DNA of 64,000 bases from Sciurus carolinensis (GCF_902686445.1 NC_062219.1:110919160-110983159), one strand, 5' to 3'. Counted from the stretch's first letter, positions 35,001-46,404 are shown. Numbers and translations are program-made. The notes: generated from the sequence alone by a model not told the origin.

Positions 35001-36474
35001 CTTTAAGGGGAGACCAATATTAAGAGCACCCAGTGCCAGTGATATACCACTTTAAACCATATAGCTTACAGTAGTTTTATCACAATAGACAAATGAAGTA
35101 TTCAATTATTGTTTGTAACATAAACAGTAAGTTTGCTGAAAGGGCTTACCGTTTCAAATAATGGTCAGCTAGGGAACAAAGGTTGTGTAAGATGTGATAT
35201 TTATGAGGGGAGAGGGAGAGAAGTTAGAGGTAAGAATTTATAGTAGGAGCAAGGGAGGAATTAATAGAAATTGCCGGTTCATATAAGAGAAGTGAGAAAG
35301 AGAATCCAGGTAGACAGATAGGTTAGAGAAAAAAATATGTACAGATTTTAAAAAAAGTAAAAATTATGAATATACATTAAAATTGTCATGTACTATTCAG
35401 ACATCTCATTCCTCAGTAAATTGATGCCTGACAAATATTTGGATTAAAAAATGGTAGAGGTGTGAGAGAGAGGGCAATAAAAAGAAAAAGAAAAAGAAGG
35501 AAAGTCTCAATGGAAAATTGAATGGTTGCTTCCGTTGGCTTTCAAAAATTTTCTCAGCTGCCCTTCATCACCAACAAGTGGGGTTGTCTGAAGTTTGATG
35601 TTAGCTTCATTCCAGTGGGTGGCCAGACTGGTTGGGTGGGTGAGCTAATAGCAAGATGCCTTCACACCCTCTTCCAGTCTTTCCATCCTTTGTATCTGGC
35701 CACTTCAGTGCCTACACAATTCAGGACTCACTTAGCTGGAGAGAGCCCAGTTTTCTCCAGTTTCTTTATCCTGTACTCCCCCTATATAACTGTCCCTAGT
35801 ATCTGACTTTCCACAGGCTTGTCAGACCAAGACTGCTCTCGCAAACCCAGTTGCACTCTGATAGACCTGGGATTCAGCTTCCAGAGGCTGTGTGTTGCTG
35901 CAGTCCCAAAATCTGAATGCCCTTTCAGTTTTCAGAGACTACCAGGAATGCACTCAGACAAAGGAGTGACCCTGAAAAGAGGCAGCCAGATGGCAGCCAC
36001 TATCACATTGAGCAGAAAGACCTTAGGTGCAACCAGACCTGCGGCAAACCTGCGGGCCATGACTGTTTTCCCAAGATGGTGGCAGCAGTACACACTGAAA
36101 CCTGCGGGTATTATGACAGTGGAGTTTCAGGCAACAGTGGGCAGCAGGCTATCTGTTGGTAGCTGAGGTCAGTCTGCAGGCTAATGGTGGATGATGAGTG
36201 TGTGGATGTGGAACAGTGGGTAATGGGTAGGCAAAAGGTAGGCAGAAAGGCAAATGGGGCATAATAGGCAGAGGTCAGTGAGCAATCCACACTGAAAGGG
36301 CAGATGGTATGCTGGCAGAAGGCGCGTGTTTGTCGTGGACGAATGGGGTAAACAGCAGGGGATTGGGGGGCAGCGTGGAATGCCTTGCAGATAAACAGTA
36401 TTTCCTCTGCTTGAATACCCAGTTACAGAGCAACTAGGAGTAGAGCCTCCCTTTAGTCTGCCATCTTGGATCTC
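35000..36474 (-). promoter_or_regulatory. L1 5' UTR remnant (former internal promoter)
   Basis: Sequence upstream of the ORF1 remnant up to the 5' terminus. GC content rises above the surrounding DNA in 35520-36460 and the 5' terminal 'ccaagatggc' motif resembles L1 5' ends in other mammals. The 115-codon + strand frame at 35819-36166 is an antisense frame. No evidence of current activity. Confidence 0.6.
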
Positions 36475-36486
36475 AATAAGTGGTCC

Positions 36487-37559
36487 TTAATAGTCTGATT
36501 CTCTTTATGATTAAGGCTAAATTATTCCTTAAATATTTGTACAAGGATATAAGAATTTGGAATGTAAGGCCATATAACTAGGAATTTGCTTGGTGAGAAT
36601 TTGATTCCAGGTCTTGAGAATGTTCTGTTGTCTTATTTCATTGTGGAGCACCGTTCTCCAGATTGCCAAGCTAAAACTTTCTTAGTTACCAAATATCTTG
36701 TTTAGAACGTATTCTAGTAGTGGCCAAATGTGCTTTCTTTCACACAGTAGTTTTTGTGGCAGTGCAAAGAGTGAATTTGAAGGGCTTCCTCTTGTGGAGT
36801 ATCAGGTCAGAATTTATGAGTAATGAATAACTAAAATGGGCTCTAGTAATGAATGTGTTTTTGCTTTGTAAAAAGTAATAATACAAATTGCTGTTTCCAT
36901 GTTCATATTGTTTATGCATGTGCAAGAAATTTAAAATTATTTCATTAAATCTTGAAATGTTTTACTTACTAAAGCCCATGAAGTAATCAATCTATTATAG
37001 TTAAATGGGATAAAGAATTTTTAAAATAGGAAATAATACTTGTTTAGTTCTAAAGACTGGATTCCCAGGAATGATTATATTTTCTAAGACTGTTTTAGTT
37101 CTTGAGATCTTCTTGTGACTTCTTAGGAAAACTCATTGGATTTTTGTAGGCATGCAAAGTCTAGGCACAAGAATTGGGAAAACTGGTATAGCTATGTTAG
37201 TGTCAATGTACACTTCAGGAAGTGAAACATTATCAGAGACAAAGAGGGGTATACTAATAAAATGGACAGTTCATCAAAACAAAACAATAAAAATAATAAT
37301 ATGAAGTATGTGTGCACTTTGAAAAGAGAACCTGAAAATATATAAGGCAGTCTATCTCTTCCTCTGGAGATCCCCATATTCTCCTTGAATGTGTTCCTTG
37401 CTTTATCCTAAAGGTACTCTCTTTTGAGTTTGTCCCCATTTTTTCTTGAATGTGTATATACTTCCTAAATAAACTCTATCTATGCCTTTGGAGGGGGATA
37501 CATAAATCAAAAGTAAGAAAATAAAAGAAGTAAAAACATAAACACAATAAGCAGAAGAT
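36487..37559. other. Intronic stretch, nothing recognised
   Basis: No exon seen. The 170-codon minus-strand frame at 37403-37915 spans the start of the next L1 in antisense, is biased to Phe/Ile/Leu/Ser, and has no support as a gene. Confidence 0.55.
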
Positions 37560-38716
37560 ATCAGAATTTGTGAGCTAAATCTAAAACATTGTCTACTGGG
37601 AAATTTATAACTCAATTTTTTATCAGGAAAGAAAAATTCCAAAATCAATATTATTTTGACTTCACAATTGACAAAGAATTTAAAATAGAATTCAAAGTAA
37701 GTAGAAAAAGTAGAGATAATGTGAAAGTATAAATCAATTTTGTAGAAAACAGACAATAGCAGAAAATCAGTGAAAATGAAAACCAATTCTTTTAAAACAT
37801 CAAAGAATTGATAAACTTTTAGATTGATCAAGAGAAAGCACAAATCTGTATGAGGAGTGGAAGGGAAAACATCACTATTCAGATTAAAATGATAATAAAG
37901 TAAAATACAGAACAAAATGGACAGATTTCTTAAAAATCAGATTGCCTCACAAACTGCCAAAACTGAGGCAAGAAGAAAGAAAAATATTTCGGTCTTAAAT
38001 AAACATTTGAGTTTCCAATTCAAAATCTTTGCACCAAGTGAAGCTCCAGCCCAAGTAGCTTTATTTTATGAGACCAGATTATTATACCTAAATGAAAAAC
38101 ATTACAAGAAAACTGCTGACCACTGCCACAGCATAAAATCCCAAAATCCTTAGCCAGATATCTGCAATTGGAATACAGATGTATATTGAAAGGATAATAC
38201 GTAATGACTAAGAATAATTCATCCCAACAATGTACTTTTTCAACATTAAAAAATTTATCATGTTTTTATACATTGACAGAATAAAGGGAAGAACTATAAC
38301 AAGTACAATCAAAGCATTTGATGAAATTCAGTATCTACTATAATAACTCTTTACAGATTAAATACAAATGGGAATATGTACAAAGTGATTAAGGTCAGCT
38401 ATGAAAAACCTATTTAATATCATCCTGGAAACCTTCACAGTACAGGAAGGTAAGACAGAAACCCAAATTCCACTAGTGAAAAGAAGGAAATAAAAATGTC
38501 TTTATTGACAATTTGTGTATAGAAAATTAAATCTCGTATACAAAAATTCTTCAAAAATGGCAGTTTAAAAACGACCTTAACCAAAAAGTTATCAGCATGA
38601 TAGAATACGGAATTAATGTAAATTAATGTATTTCTATTAACTTAGCTGTGAAGAATTGAATTTTTAAACAGTATCATTTGCAACATTCAAATAGCATAAA
38701 AATCACAATAAATTTA

Positions 38717-38820
38717 CAATTTTTTTTTTTTTTTTTTTTTTTTTGCGGTGCTGGGGCTCGAACCCAGGGCCTATGTGCTTGAAAGGCAAGCACTCTACCA
38801 ACTGAGCTATCTCCCCAGCC
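38717..38820 (-). mobile_element. ID SINE with perfect target-site duplication
   Basis: T-run then reverse ID body (gcggtgctggggctcgaacc ... ctatctccccagcc). Flanked by perfect 13-bp copies of cacaataaattta at 38704-38716 and 38821-38833. The clean duplication inside a decayed L1 shows a young insertion. Confidence 0.95.
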
Positions 38821-39046
38821 CACAATAAATTTAAAATGACTGTTCTGTACAGAAAATTATAAAATATTTCTGAGAGAAATTAAAAGACCAAGTTAAATGG
38901 AGAAATTTACCATTTAAATTTACTATCAGTTCTATTCAAATTGATATTTAATTGGATGTTACTTCCACTCAAAGTCATTGTAGGCATTTTGAAAAATATA
39001 AATAGACATCTTGTAAAATCTATATGGAAATAAAAAGTGGCCAAAG

Positions 39047-39260
39047 TTTTTTTTTTTTTTTTGGTACCAGGGATTGAACCCAGGGACAGTTAATCACTTA
39101 GACACATTCCCAGCTCTTTTAATTCTTTACTTTGAGACAGGGTCTCAGAAAGTTATTTAGGGTTTCCCTAAATTTGCTGAGGCTGTCTTTTGAACTTGCT
39201 ATCCTCCTACCTCAGGCTCCCTAGCTGCTGGGATTACAGGCATTTGCCACCATGCTTAGC
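39047..39260 (-). mobile_element. B1-dID SINE
   Basis: T-run, reverse ID-like box (ggtaccagggattgaacccag ... cattcccagctc, shortened here), reverse B1 ending 'ccaccatgcttagc'. Inserted in the same old L1. Confidence 0.88.
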
Positions 39261-39586
39261 CCAAAACAATTTTTAAAAAGAACAAAGTTGGAAATTTTAC
39301 AGTATCTGATTTAAAGTTTTCTTAATAAGTGAAATACTTCATTAATCAAGCTGTTGTGTACTGGCTGGAGGATAGACAGTGAAACAGCATAGAGTCCAGA
39401 AATAAACCCACATCCATTGGTTTTTGTATAAAGTCAGCATGATAATTCAATGATAAAAGGATCCTTTTTTAAAAAAGTCATGTGGAATTAATATTTATAT
39501 TGAAGAAAATGAATAGGCCAGGCCATAGACCAGGAGAAAATACTCACAGTTCCTATATCTGACAGAGGACTTATAGCCAAAAACGT

Positions 39587-39632
39587 GTGTGTGTGTGCGT
39601 GTGCGTGTGCGTGTGTTTGTGTGTGTGTGTAT
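39587..39632. repeat. (TG)n microsatellite with CG variants
   Basis: gtgtgtgtgtgcgtgtgcgtg and similar, about 45 bp. Confidence 0.95.
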
Positions 39633-40149
39633 TGTATGAATTGATTACACTTTAGTAATAAAAAGTTAGATAAACCAGTAAGAAATTGGCAAAAGAGTTG
39701 AATTGGCACTTATCCAAGAAGACCTACTAAATGCTAGGAAGCATGTGGAAAGATACTGAACATTATTAGTATTGATGACAATATAAATTGAAAGTACAAT
39801 AAGATACCATTATGCACACTCACTATACAGCTTGCTACTTTTTGGTGCTCTTTTCCTGGTTTCCCTTTATTTGCTGTGGCCCTGTTACTTCATTCCCTCT
39901 TTCCATTGTCCTTTTTTTATTCTTGTAGTTTTATTATTATTAAAGTCTCCTTGCTTGAACTTGCTGCTTTCTCGAAACTCTGTGTTTTGTTACTTCCACA
40001 TATTTCCTGATCTTTTTCAGTTTTCCAAGACAATAAATATAACCAGCTAATACTCTGTAGAGCAAAGCTATTACATAGATTGACCTTATTATCTGCTGGC
40101 TTGCCAGTAAATGTGTATCCTTAAGCATTCATCTCATACATCCTGAATA

Positions 40150-40252
40150 TTGAGATCATCAGGGAGAGTTTTGTCTGTTTCATTTTACTCCTTTATGCCC
40201 AGTACCTAGAAGAATATTTGTCATAAGAAAGTGTTCAATAAATATTTGGATG
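40150..40252 (+). repeat. L2 LINE 3' end
   Basis: 'tatgcccagtacctagaaga' followed by 'gtgttcaataaatatttgga' is the L2 terminus. Confidence 0.75.
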
Positions 40253-40257
40253 GATGT

Positions 40258-40444
40258 GTTGCAGTTGTCCTTTGGTATCTTTGGGGGATTATTTCCAGGA
40301 TCCCCATAGATATCAAAATTTGCAGATGCTCAGGTTCTTCATGAAAATTGGGCATTGTATTTGCATATAATCTGTGCACATCTTCCCATATTATTTAAAT
40401 CATTTCTGGATTATTTATAACATATAGTACAAGGTGTAATGCTA
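40258..40444 (+). repeat. Tigger-type (TcMar) DNA transposon fragment
   Basis: 'gtcctttggtatctttgggg', 'gattatttccaggatcccc', 'caaaatttgcagatgctcag' and 'gtatttgcatataatctgtg' follow the order of the common mammalian Tigger-derived elements. CpG-rich positions have decayed to TG/CA. Confidence 0.65.
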
Positions 40445-40892
40445 GTTTAGATCTGGCACGTCTCCCAAAGGCTCATGTGTTGAAGTCTTCCATGGTCTGC
40501 AATGCAACTGTTCTGAATTGCAACTTTAGGGAGGTGATTGGACCAAGGACTCTGACCTTGTCAATAAATTAATCCATTGATGGTTTCATAATTGAATGAA
40601 CTATTGAGAGGTGGTGAAAAGTGTAGGAGGTGGAGCCTAATTAGAGAAGTAAGTCATGGGGAATGTGGCCTAGAAGTAAGTATCTTTTCCCTAGCCTCTT
40701 CCTCACTTTTGTAAGCAGTCTTCTGTTTCATACACTTCTGCTACCATGATGATCTGCTTTGCCTCAAACCCAAAGTAATGAAGGTAGTGGAGCTTGATTG
40801 AAACCTCTGAAATTGTAAGCCAAAATAAATATTTTTTTTCCTTCAAGTTGATTTTCTCAAGGGTCACAGGGACAGAAACTAACTAATATACA
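40445..40892 (+). repeat. MaLR-like solo LTR (first of two)
   Basis: 'cgtctcccaaaggctcatgt', 'gttgaagtcttccatggtc', 'gggaggtgattggacc', 'aggaggtggagcctaatt', 'cctctgaaattgtaagccaa' (followed by a polyadenylation-like aataaat) and 'cacagggacagaaactaact' are in MST/MLT-type order. Left boundary approximate. Confidence 0.6.
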
Positions 40893-40938
40893 GTGTAAAG
40901 GCTTTATTGATATTTGTTATACTGAATTGTTTAGAAGA

Positions 40939-41309
40939 TGTTATGATTTGGATAGGGGGTTTAAAAAAACACCTGACGAATATTAAGAGGTAGCATGATT
41001 AGATTATGAGAGCTGTAACCTAAGTCCATCCCTGATTGGGTGGTAATTGTAGGCAGGTGGTACATGACTGGAGGAGTGAGGCCTGTTCCCCCATCCCCTT
41101 CTCACTCCTTCCTGACATCATTAACTGAGCTGCTTTCTTCTCCTGGGCCCTTCCCCCATGACATGCTGCCACATCTTGGACCCAGAGCAATTGAGTTGGC
41201 CATCTGTGAACTGAGACCTCTGAAATTGGGAGCCCAAATAAACATTTTCTCCTTTAAGTTGTTCCTGTTTAGTGTTTTGGTTACAGCAACACAAAAGCTA
41301 ACTAAAACA
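40939..41309 (+). repeat. MaLR-like solo LTR (second of two)
   Basis: Starts tgttatgatttgga and ends ctaactaaaaca, so it has TG...CA ends. gaaga (40934-40938) and gagga (41310-41314) could be a 5-bp target duplication with one change. Internal order is 'ggaggagtgaggcctgttcc', 'ttgagttggccatctgtgaa', 'acctctgaaattgggagccc' and an aataaa signal. No internal retroviral genes. The 115-codon frame at 41040 is non-coding LTR. Confidence 0.65.
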
Positions 41310-41659
41310 GAGGATAATGAAACATTTGTACATGTTCAGTATAGACTTAGTTTTTCTTTTGTTTCAGATATTTTGATCTGTTCTTGAACATACAGATATG
41401 GAAATTTTGGATATGGAGGACTGCTGTACATTTGAGGAAGAAACCAAATGTGGCTACTTCACTTGTAAAGGGACATGAACATGTCACATTCAAAATTAAT
41501 CCTTACAAAATGGTATTGTCAGGGTATGCCTTTGTTAGGAAACTATGTGCTTTCTTCCTATTTTTGAAGTTGGAGACTAGCCTAATACTTAAAAGGGTTT
41601 AGTATTCACTGGAACCAGTTTTTACTGTATCATAATAGGTCGTTCTACCATGTTTGTGT

Positions 41660-41830
41660 TTTGGATGTATTATTTAATCTGTTAGTTTTTTTTTTTCTCA
41701 TCTGTGAAATGAATGTAACAGTATTTGCCTCATAGTATTGGTGTGGCAGTTTTATAAGTTAATAATGTCAAGTGCCTAAGGAGAGCACTGGACTCAGAGA
41801 GTGATGTATGCTGAGTTGTTATTTATTATC
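41660..41830 (+). repeat. MIR
   Basis: 'tctcatctgtgaaatgaatg', 'ttgcctcatagtattggtg', 'caagtgcctaaggagagca' give the 3' half of MIR. Confidence 0.75.
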
Positions 41831-42555
41831 AATGATATTAATTTTAGAGATAACACTGCTTTATTCAAGACAGATACGGGATTTTTGGAGTTCATAATCT
41901 GTTTTTAACTGTGTATTTTTTTAAAAATGTAGGCCTGTTTTCCCTCTCTTCTCTTCCCCTTTTAAAACATGAGTTAAATTACAGAGGTGTTTAAACATTA
42001 GGAATTACTGTAGCAACTTAGAAAATCCTTTGAAGTCCATAGGGAAAAGAAAGTTTTGCTCCATGCCTCTTTCTTCCTAATCTCATTTGTGGTAACTACT
42101 GTTCATTTTTTTGTTGTAAATTCTAGGCCCCTCCATTTAAGACAAGAGAGTTCAGTGCCCTTAACCCTCATATCTTCCATGCTGTCATTCATATCTTTTT
42201 GGAGAATCTTTAATTATCAATCCCAGAACATCCTATAAATCTTCATTAGGAAATTCCTTCTGAACTTTTGCTGAAAAGTAGTTACTGTGCACTCTGTGTG
42301 TAGCAGCTGTTTGCCTAAGTTAAAAAAAAAAATTGACCGTTTTAATTTGCTTTAAAAATATCCACTGGCACTGGTTCTCATTACAGATGTGTGGTTGTAA
42401 CATTTCATTTTTTAAATGTGTATCCATCTTTTTTCAGTTCTAAAGGAGTCCAAAGAAACCATCTCAAACCTTAAAAATAACCACTAAACCTACAGTGTTT
42501 TTGGTTTTTAAAAATTCTCAAGGGAGGACATTTTTTATCTTGGACCTAAGCTTCA

Positions 42556-42635
42556 TACAGGGTGGCCCATTTAAAAGAGGCCCTGTACACAGCCACATTA
42601 TTAAATGGGAACTGTTTTAAATGGGCCACCCTGTA
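42556..42635. mobile_element. Mariner-like MITE candidate with perfect 21-bp inverted ends
   Basis: Left arm 42556-42576 and right arm 42615-42635 are exact reverse complements over 21 bases, including the outer TA on each side. The body from 42558 to 42633 is 76 bp and begins CAGGGTGGCCC, ends GGGCCACCCTG. TA flanks are the expected duplicated target of Tc1/mariner elements. It is too short to code for anything and would be moved by a transposase elsewhere. The family is not one I recognise; it is not MADE1. Identical arms suggest a recent insertion. Confidence 0.75.
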
Positions 42636-43097
42636 AATCAGAGTTTTTCCCCCAATGGATATTTATTTCTTTGCACACGTCTGAGTTTAGTGCAAGTTTT
42701 CAGTTACTGTGCTTGATAAGTAGTCTTGAAATTTAAATTTCAGCATCTAGGTGATATGGAAATATGTAAATCTCAGTTCAGCTGAGAGATATAAAAGCTC
42801 ATAAGTTCATATTTTGAGACATTGTGTTTGGATCTTATTGAAAACTTGGCCACCATTCTTTACTAATCTCTTTCAACATTTTTTGTTTTAAATGGATGAA
42901 ATAAAAATAAATGGAAATGGTACCTTTTAACTTAAGCAGTAATATTGCTTTGGACTTCTTGTACTAGAAATCTTTTAAGACAGATAACTTTTTTTTTATA
43001 GTTTAGGGACAACGGTTCTCAATATTTTTTAACTTAAATTTCCAAATATACTGTTTCTTTCCAATCACACACATACACACAGATTCTTTGCTACAAA
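42636..43097. other. Intronic stretch, nothing recognised
   Basis: AT-rich. A short (ca)n-like run is at 43066-43081. Confidence 0.5.
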
Positions 43098-43487
43098 TTA
43101 GTGCTTGGACCATGATCTGTCTGATTCAGGTTTTGATGAAGTGTACCCACAAAATTTATAGTGCAGAGAATAAGAATGTAAATGGAGCAGACAGTTGGCC
43201 CTGTATGAAAATGGCACCTTGTAATCCAATAATCTGTTGTATCCATAGCATATGAGAAGATTTGAGGGCATCAGTCTTTGTGCTGTTGAAACATCAGCAC
43301 TCTCCAGAGCAGTGTCCATTCCTGTCAGCAATAACATTTCCCACAAGCTTGCAGTTGTCTTTTGTTTTGAGGAATGGAGAGAAGTTTCCCCCGTGACTTG
43401 TGTAGTGTTAGTCATGAGAAAAGATACCTTGGGTAATGGGCCTTGCTGCACCAGTGATGAGTATTGATGTTGATGTGTTTGTGACAT
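43098..43487 (-). other. 129-codon open frame, no recognised homologue
   Basis: Longest minus-strand frame outside an L1. It begins MSQTHQHQYSSL and ends SDRSWSKH, with no domain, signal peptide or membrane segment that I recognise. GC content is a little higher than the neighbours, which would fit a decayed retrocopy read in the wrong frame. There is no poly(A)/poly(T) flank, no splice signals and no supporting context. Most likely not a gene. Confidence 0.2.
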
Positions 43488-43499
43488 TCAGGCTCAGGA

Positions 43500-44158
43500 T
43501 GGAGTTCCCTCTTAATACATTTTAAGGTGATATTGTTAAACCTATATTAAGTTTAATTGATTGATGTAGAAATCTTAGCTTCTGCTTTCAAAATCAGTGG
43601 AAGTGGAATACATGTTTTCAAATTTGTACCTAGTTTGTCTCTGATTTATTAACCTAAGAGGTCTTTTTTATTCATTTCCCCAACTCTGAGTAGTTTTTAC
43701 CCAAATCAGTATTTCTTATCTTAGAACGTTACAGGTCATTATAATTTTAGAACTGTGTTTAATGGCTTGGTTTAGAACCTTCTACCTTGTTTTAGTTCTA
43801 CACATTACAGAAAATAGTTCCTTGGGGGGAAAAGATTATAAGAATTTGGATAAGGTGTTTGCATAAATTGGAAACTTGAGAAGGAAAAACAAGATGTTTT
43901 AACATCTAACTATGGCCTTGATCAGTCAGCTTCCTGTAGGTGAATATAAAGCAACTCAAAGGTAAATTTTCTTTAACATTCCTAGTAAACTCACATTTTC
44001 AGAGATTTTTCCCTCAAAACAAAGAATGAAGGTAATTTGAGTCCCTCTTAATAATCATAATACATCCTACATGGTTTAAAAGTTAAGTGATTCATGGATA
44101 TTCTTAAAATAATTTAAAAAGCAATGTAACCATTTTGTGGTAGCCTTGATGTTACTGC
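43500..44158. other. Intronic stretch, nothing recognised
   Basis: AT-rich, no exon or family seen. Confidence 0.5.
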
Positions 44159-44170
44159 CTGATCTCATTT

Positions 44171-44303
44171 AAAATTTTTTTTGTAGTTATAGATGGACAG
44201 CATGCCTTTATTTTATGTTTAATTTTTATGTGGTGCTGAGGATCGAACCTAGTGCCTCACACATGCTAGGCAAGCTGTCTGCCACTGAGCTGCAGCCCCA
44301 GCC
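44171..44303 (-). mobile_element. ID-type SINE with extension
   Basis: 'tttgtagttatagatggaca' then reverse ID body ('gtgctgaggatcgaacctag' ... 'gagctgcagccccagccc'). Flanks ctgatctcattt (44159-44170) and ctgacctcattt (44304-44315) are a target-site duplication with one change. Confidence 0.92.
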
Positions 44304-44315
44304 CTGACCTCATTT

Positions 44316-45041
44316 TGTAATGAGTGGCTTTGAACCAAAATAATGCCCCAATTTCTCCTCCCCTGCTCCCTGCTTTCCTCTTCCCTTCTTCCTCTCTTTT
44401 TTCCTTTTCCTAATGAAGTGAGACTGTTCTACCTTTTAAATAATTAAGAAACCATTTATTGAAAATGTTAAAGCAAAAGTCCTGTAGGGCAAGAGTTCCT
44501 GAATAAGGTAGGTATGCTTTTATTTGATTTAAGAAAAATGTATTATTTAATGTGAAACTTCATCATGAAATTAACAGATCTAAATGAATTTTCTGGTTGG
44601 TTATGTTTTCTCTATTTGGAAGCAAGGTGGTGTTACTGGTTGTTACTTGGATTATTCAGGAGACTTAATAAGCAGATTACCAAGTGAACGTTGAGGATGC
44701 CAGGGCCCACTAATTGAGGCAACTCATCTATTTCATGATATTTTCACCTTGCACCAAAAGGCAACAAGATAGGTAAACATGCTTTTATCTTTCCAAATTT
44801 TGCCTGCTACCAAGCCAAAGAATATTTGGTTTGAAGTAAAATGGGAAAAAGACAAGGAATGACTTGTTTTGTAGCCGTATCATGCTTGCAATGTCAATTT
44901 TATTTTAACATAATGATTTCTTAATGCATGAGTTCATTTTATTTTGGAGTTAGTATTTTATTTGTTCATTAAATGGTGACATGTTGAGTACTGTAGTGTT
45001 TGATTTACAAAGTGGAAAATAGTCTTACTATTTTGATATGT
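44316..45041. other. Intronic stretch, nothing recognised
   Basis: A pyrimidine-rich part (44350-44410) is compositional. No exon seen. Confidence 0.5.
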
Positions 45042-45420
45042 TTGTATATTAGTTTCCTAGGGCTTCTATAATAAAGTTAAACAAAAAATGTAAAATATTG
45101 GAAACTTATTGTCCACAACTTAAGAGGCTAGATTTCTAAAATCATGCTTTCTGAAGACTCCAGGGGAGAAACCAGTCTGATCTCTTCCATCCTCTCATGT
45201 TTGCTTGCAGTCCTCGGCATTCATTGGCTTTTAGATGTTATGCTCCTATTACATTGCTGTCTTCTCTGTGTGTATCTTTGTGTCATTTCTCCTCTGTGAG
45301 TCGGTTCACTTGTTCTATTTTTCATAAGAATACCAGTCCTGTCCAAGTCATATTTCCAAATCAGGTCGTATTCTGAAGTATTGGGGAAGGAGTAGGATTT
45401 CCACCCATTCCAGTATTTTA
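45042..45420 (-). repeat. MaLR (MLT1-like) solo LTR
   Basis: Reverse MLT1 order: 'tattagtttcctagggcttc', 'ctccaggggagaaacc', 'cctcggcattcattggcttt', 'ataagaataccagtcctgtc', 'atttccaaatcaggtcg'. Diverged solo LTR. Confidence 0.75.
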
Positions 45421-45564
45421 AAAATTAGTAAGCTATACATTAAAACAAGAGCATACAGCTTAATTGCTTATTTTCTACAAGTTTTGACAATTTTTAAAAT
45501 TTTAGATGAATAGTTTTCTTCCACATACTAATTACATTGTAACGGTAATACATATCATGATCCT

Positions 45565-45795
45565 TCAATCAACCCAAACCCTAGCTTAAACACTTCTTTG
45601 AAGTAGTTTTCTTGACTTTCCTTTCTTATCTCTCTGAACAACAATAACTAATTGAAAAGGAAAACTATATTTATTTGTATGTGCACTTACCAGTGTGCTA
45701 CATTCTATTTCCGCAAGGACTTGATGTTATTCCTGGTTGCATTTCTGAACCTTTATGCTCCTGGTTGATGCTCAATGAATATTGTTAAACTGGAT
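45565..45795 (+). repeat. L2 LINE 3' end (diverged)
   Basis: A block ending 'ggttgatgctcaatgaatat' resembles the L2 terminus (gtgctcaataaatatttg). The upstream part has an L2-like composition. Confidence 0.5.
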
Positions 45796-46404
45796 TCATT
45801 AAACTTACTTATAAATTAAGATACATATGTATGTATGTGTTGGGCATTTTAAATAAGGAAACTCAATAAAGAAAACAGGACTAAATTTAGTGTTACACTT
45901 ACATGTAGAGTTTTGGATCTGACCTGTTAAATAATACGATTCTTTAAATATTTAATTAATGTAATGAAATTTACTGTAGGTTTTCAATATGCTAATGATA
46001 AAGCTGAAAATAGAATATATACATTCCAAATTTCTACCTTTCATTTTCATTGTACATCTCAAAATGAAAGACTAGCAGTTTGCAAATTGGATCTCAATGC
46101 ATAATACTCAATGTGATTTCAGCTGTGAAGACACAGGTGAACTACCCCTCCTTATCTAATTTTAAAATATTTTCTTGTTATATTAATCTTCGATAACACT
46201 CCAAATTTGTTTTTTTTTATAGAATTTTGAAACAAAATTATAAGGTTAGGAACAACCTTCTTTTATCTTTTCTTTTTTTAATATTTATTTGGTGATTTAG
46301 CTTTAAGTCTTAGCTTTGTTACCTAGTCACTAGGATAAAATTAATTACCAAAATAAAATTTGGTGATGGTAGATTTAGAACTCTTTCAAAGTCTTTTTTT
46401 TTGG

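Larger units (their letters stand above)
30073..36474 (-). mobile_element. Near full-length sciurid L1 (LINE-1), inactive
   Basis: About 6.4 kb on the minus strand. From high to low coordinates it shows a 5' UTR (36474 down to about 35000, beginning 'gagatccaagatggcagac' on its own strand), ORF1 remnant, ORF2 remnant, and a 3' UTR ending near 30073-30120 in a T-rich stretch. aatatgtggtac (30061-30072) and aataagtggtcc (36475-36486) bracket it and match at 10 of 12, a plausible target-site duplication. Every reading frame is broken, so it is an old fixed copy. The other 25-100 codon frames in this block are pieces of it or its antisense. Confidence 0.88.
37560..39830 (+). mobile_element. Old L1 (L1M type), ORF2 to 3' end, with two nested SINEs
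   Basis: Sense ORF2 landmarks: 'atcaagagaaagcacaaatc' (37827), 'acaaaatggacagatttctt' (37912), 'tttttatacattgacagaat' (38264, RT region), 'aatcaaagcatttgatgaaa' (38307), 'tgaaaaacctatttaatatc' (38402), 'tatttctattaac' (38629), and the 3' part 'cataaacccac'-like block at 39400 and 'gacagaggacttatagcc' at 39560. The 78-codon frame 37917-38153 is part of it. Long decayed. Confidence 0.8.

Noticed and set aside
35819..36166. 115-codon frame in a GC-richer stretch
   Set aside because: It lies within the 5' UTR of the minus-strand L1 and is antisense to it.
37403..37915. 170-codon minus-strand frame, the longest in the window
   Set aside because: It overlaps the start of the old L1 in antisense. 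Composition is Phe/Ile/Leu/Ser-rich as expected from AT-rich DNA, with no domain or splice context.
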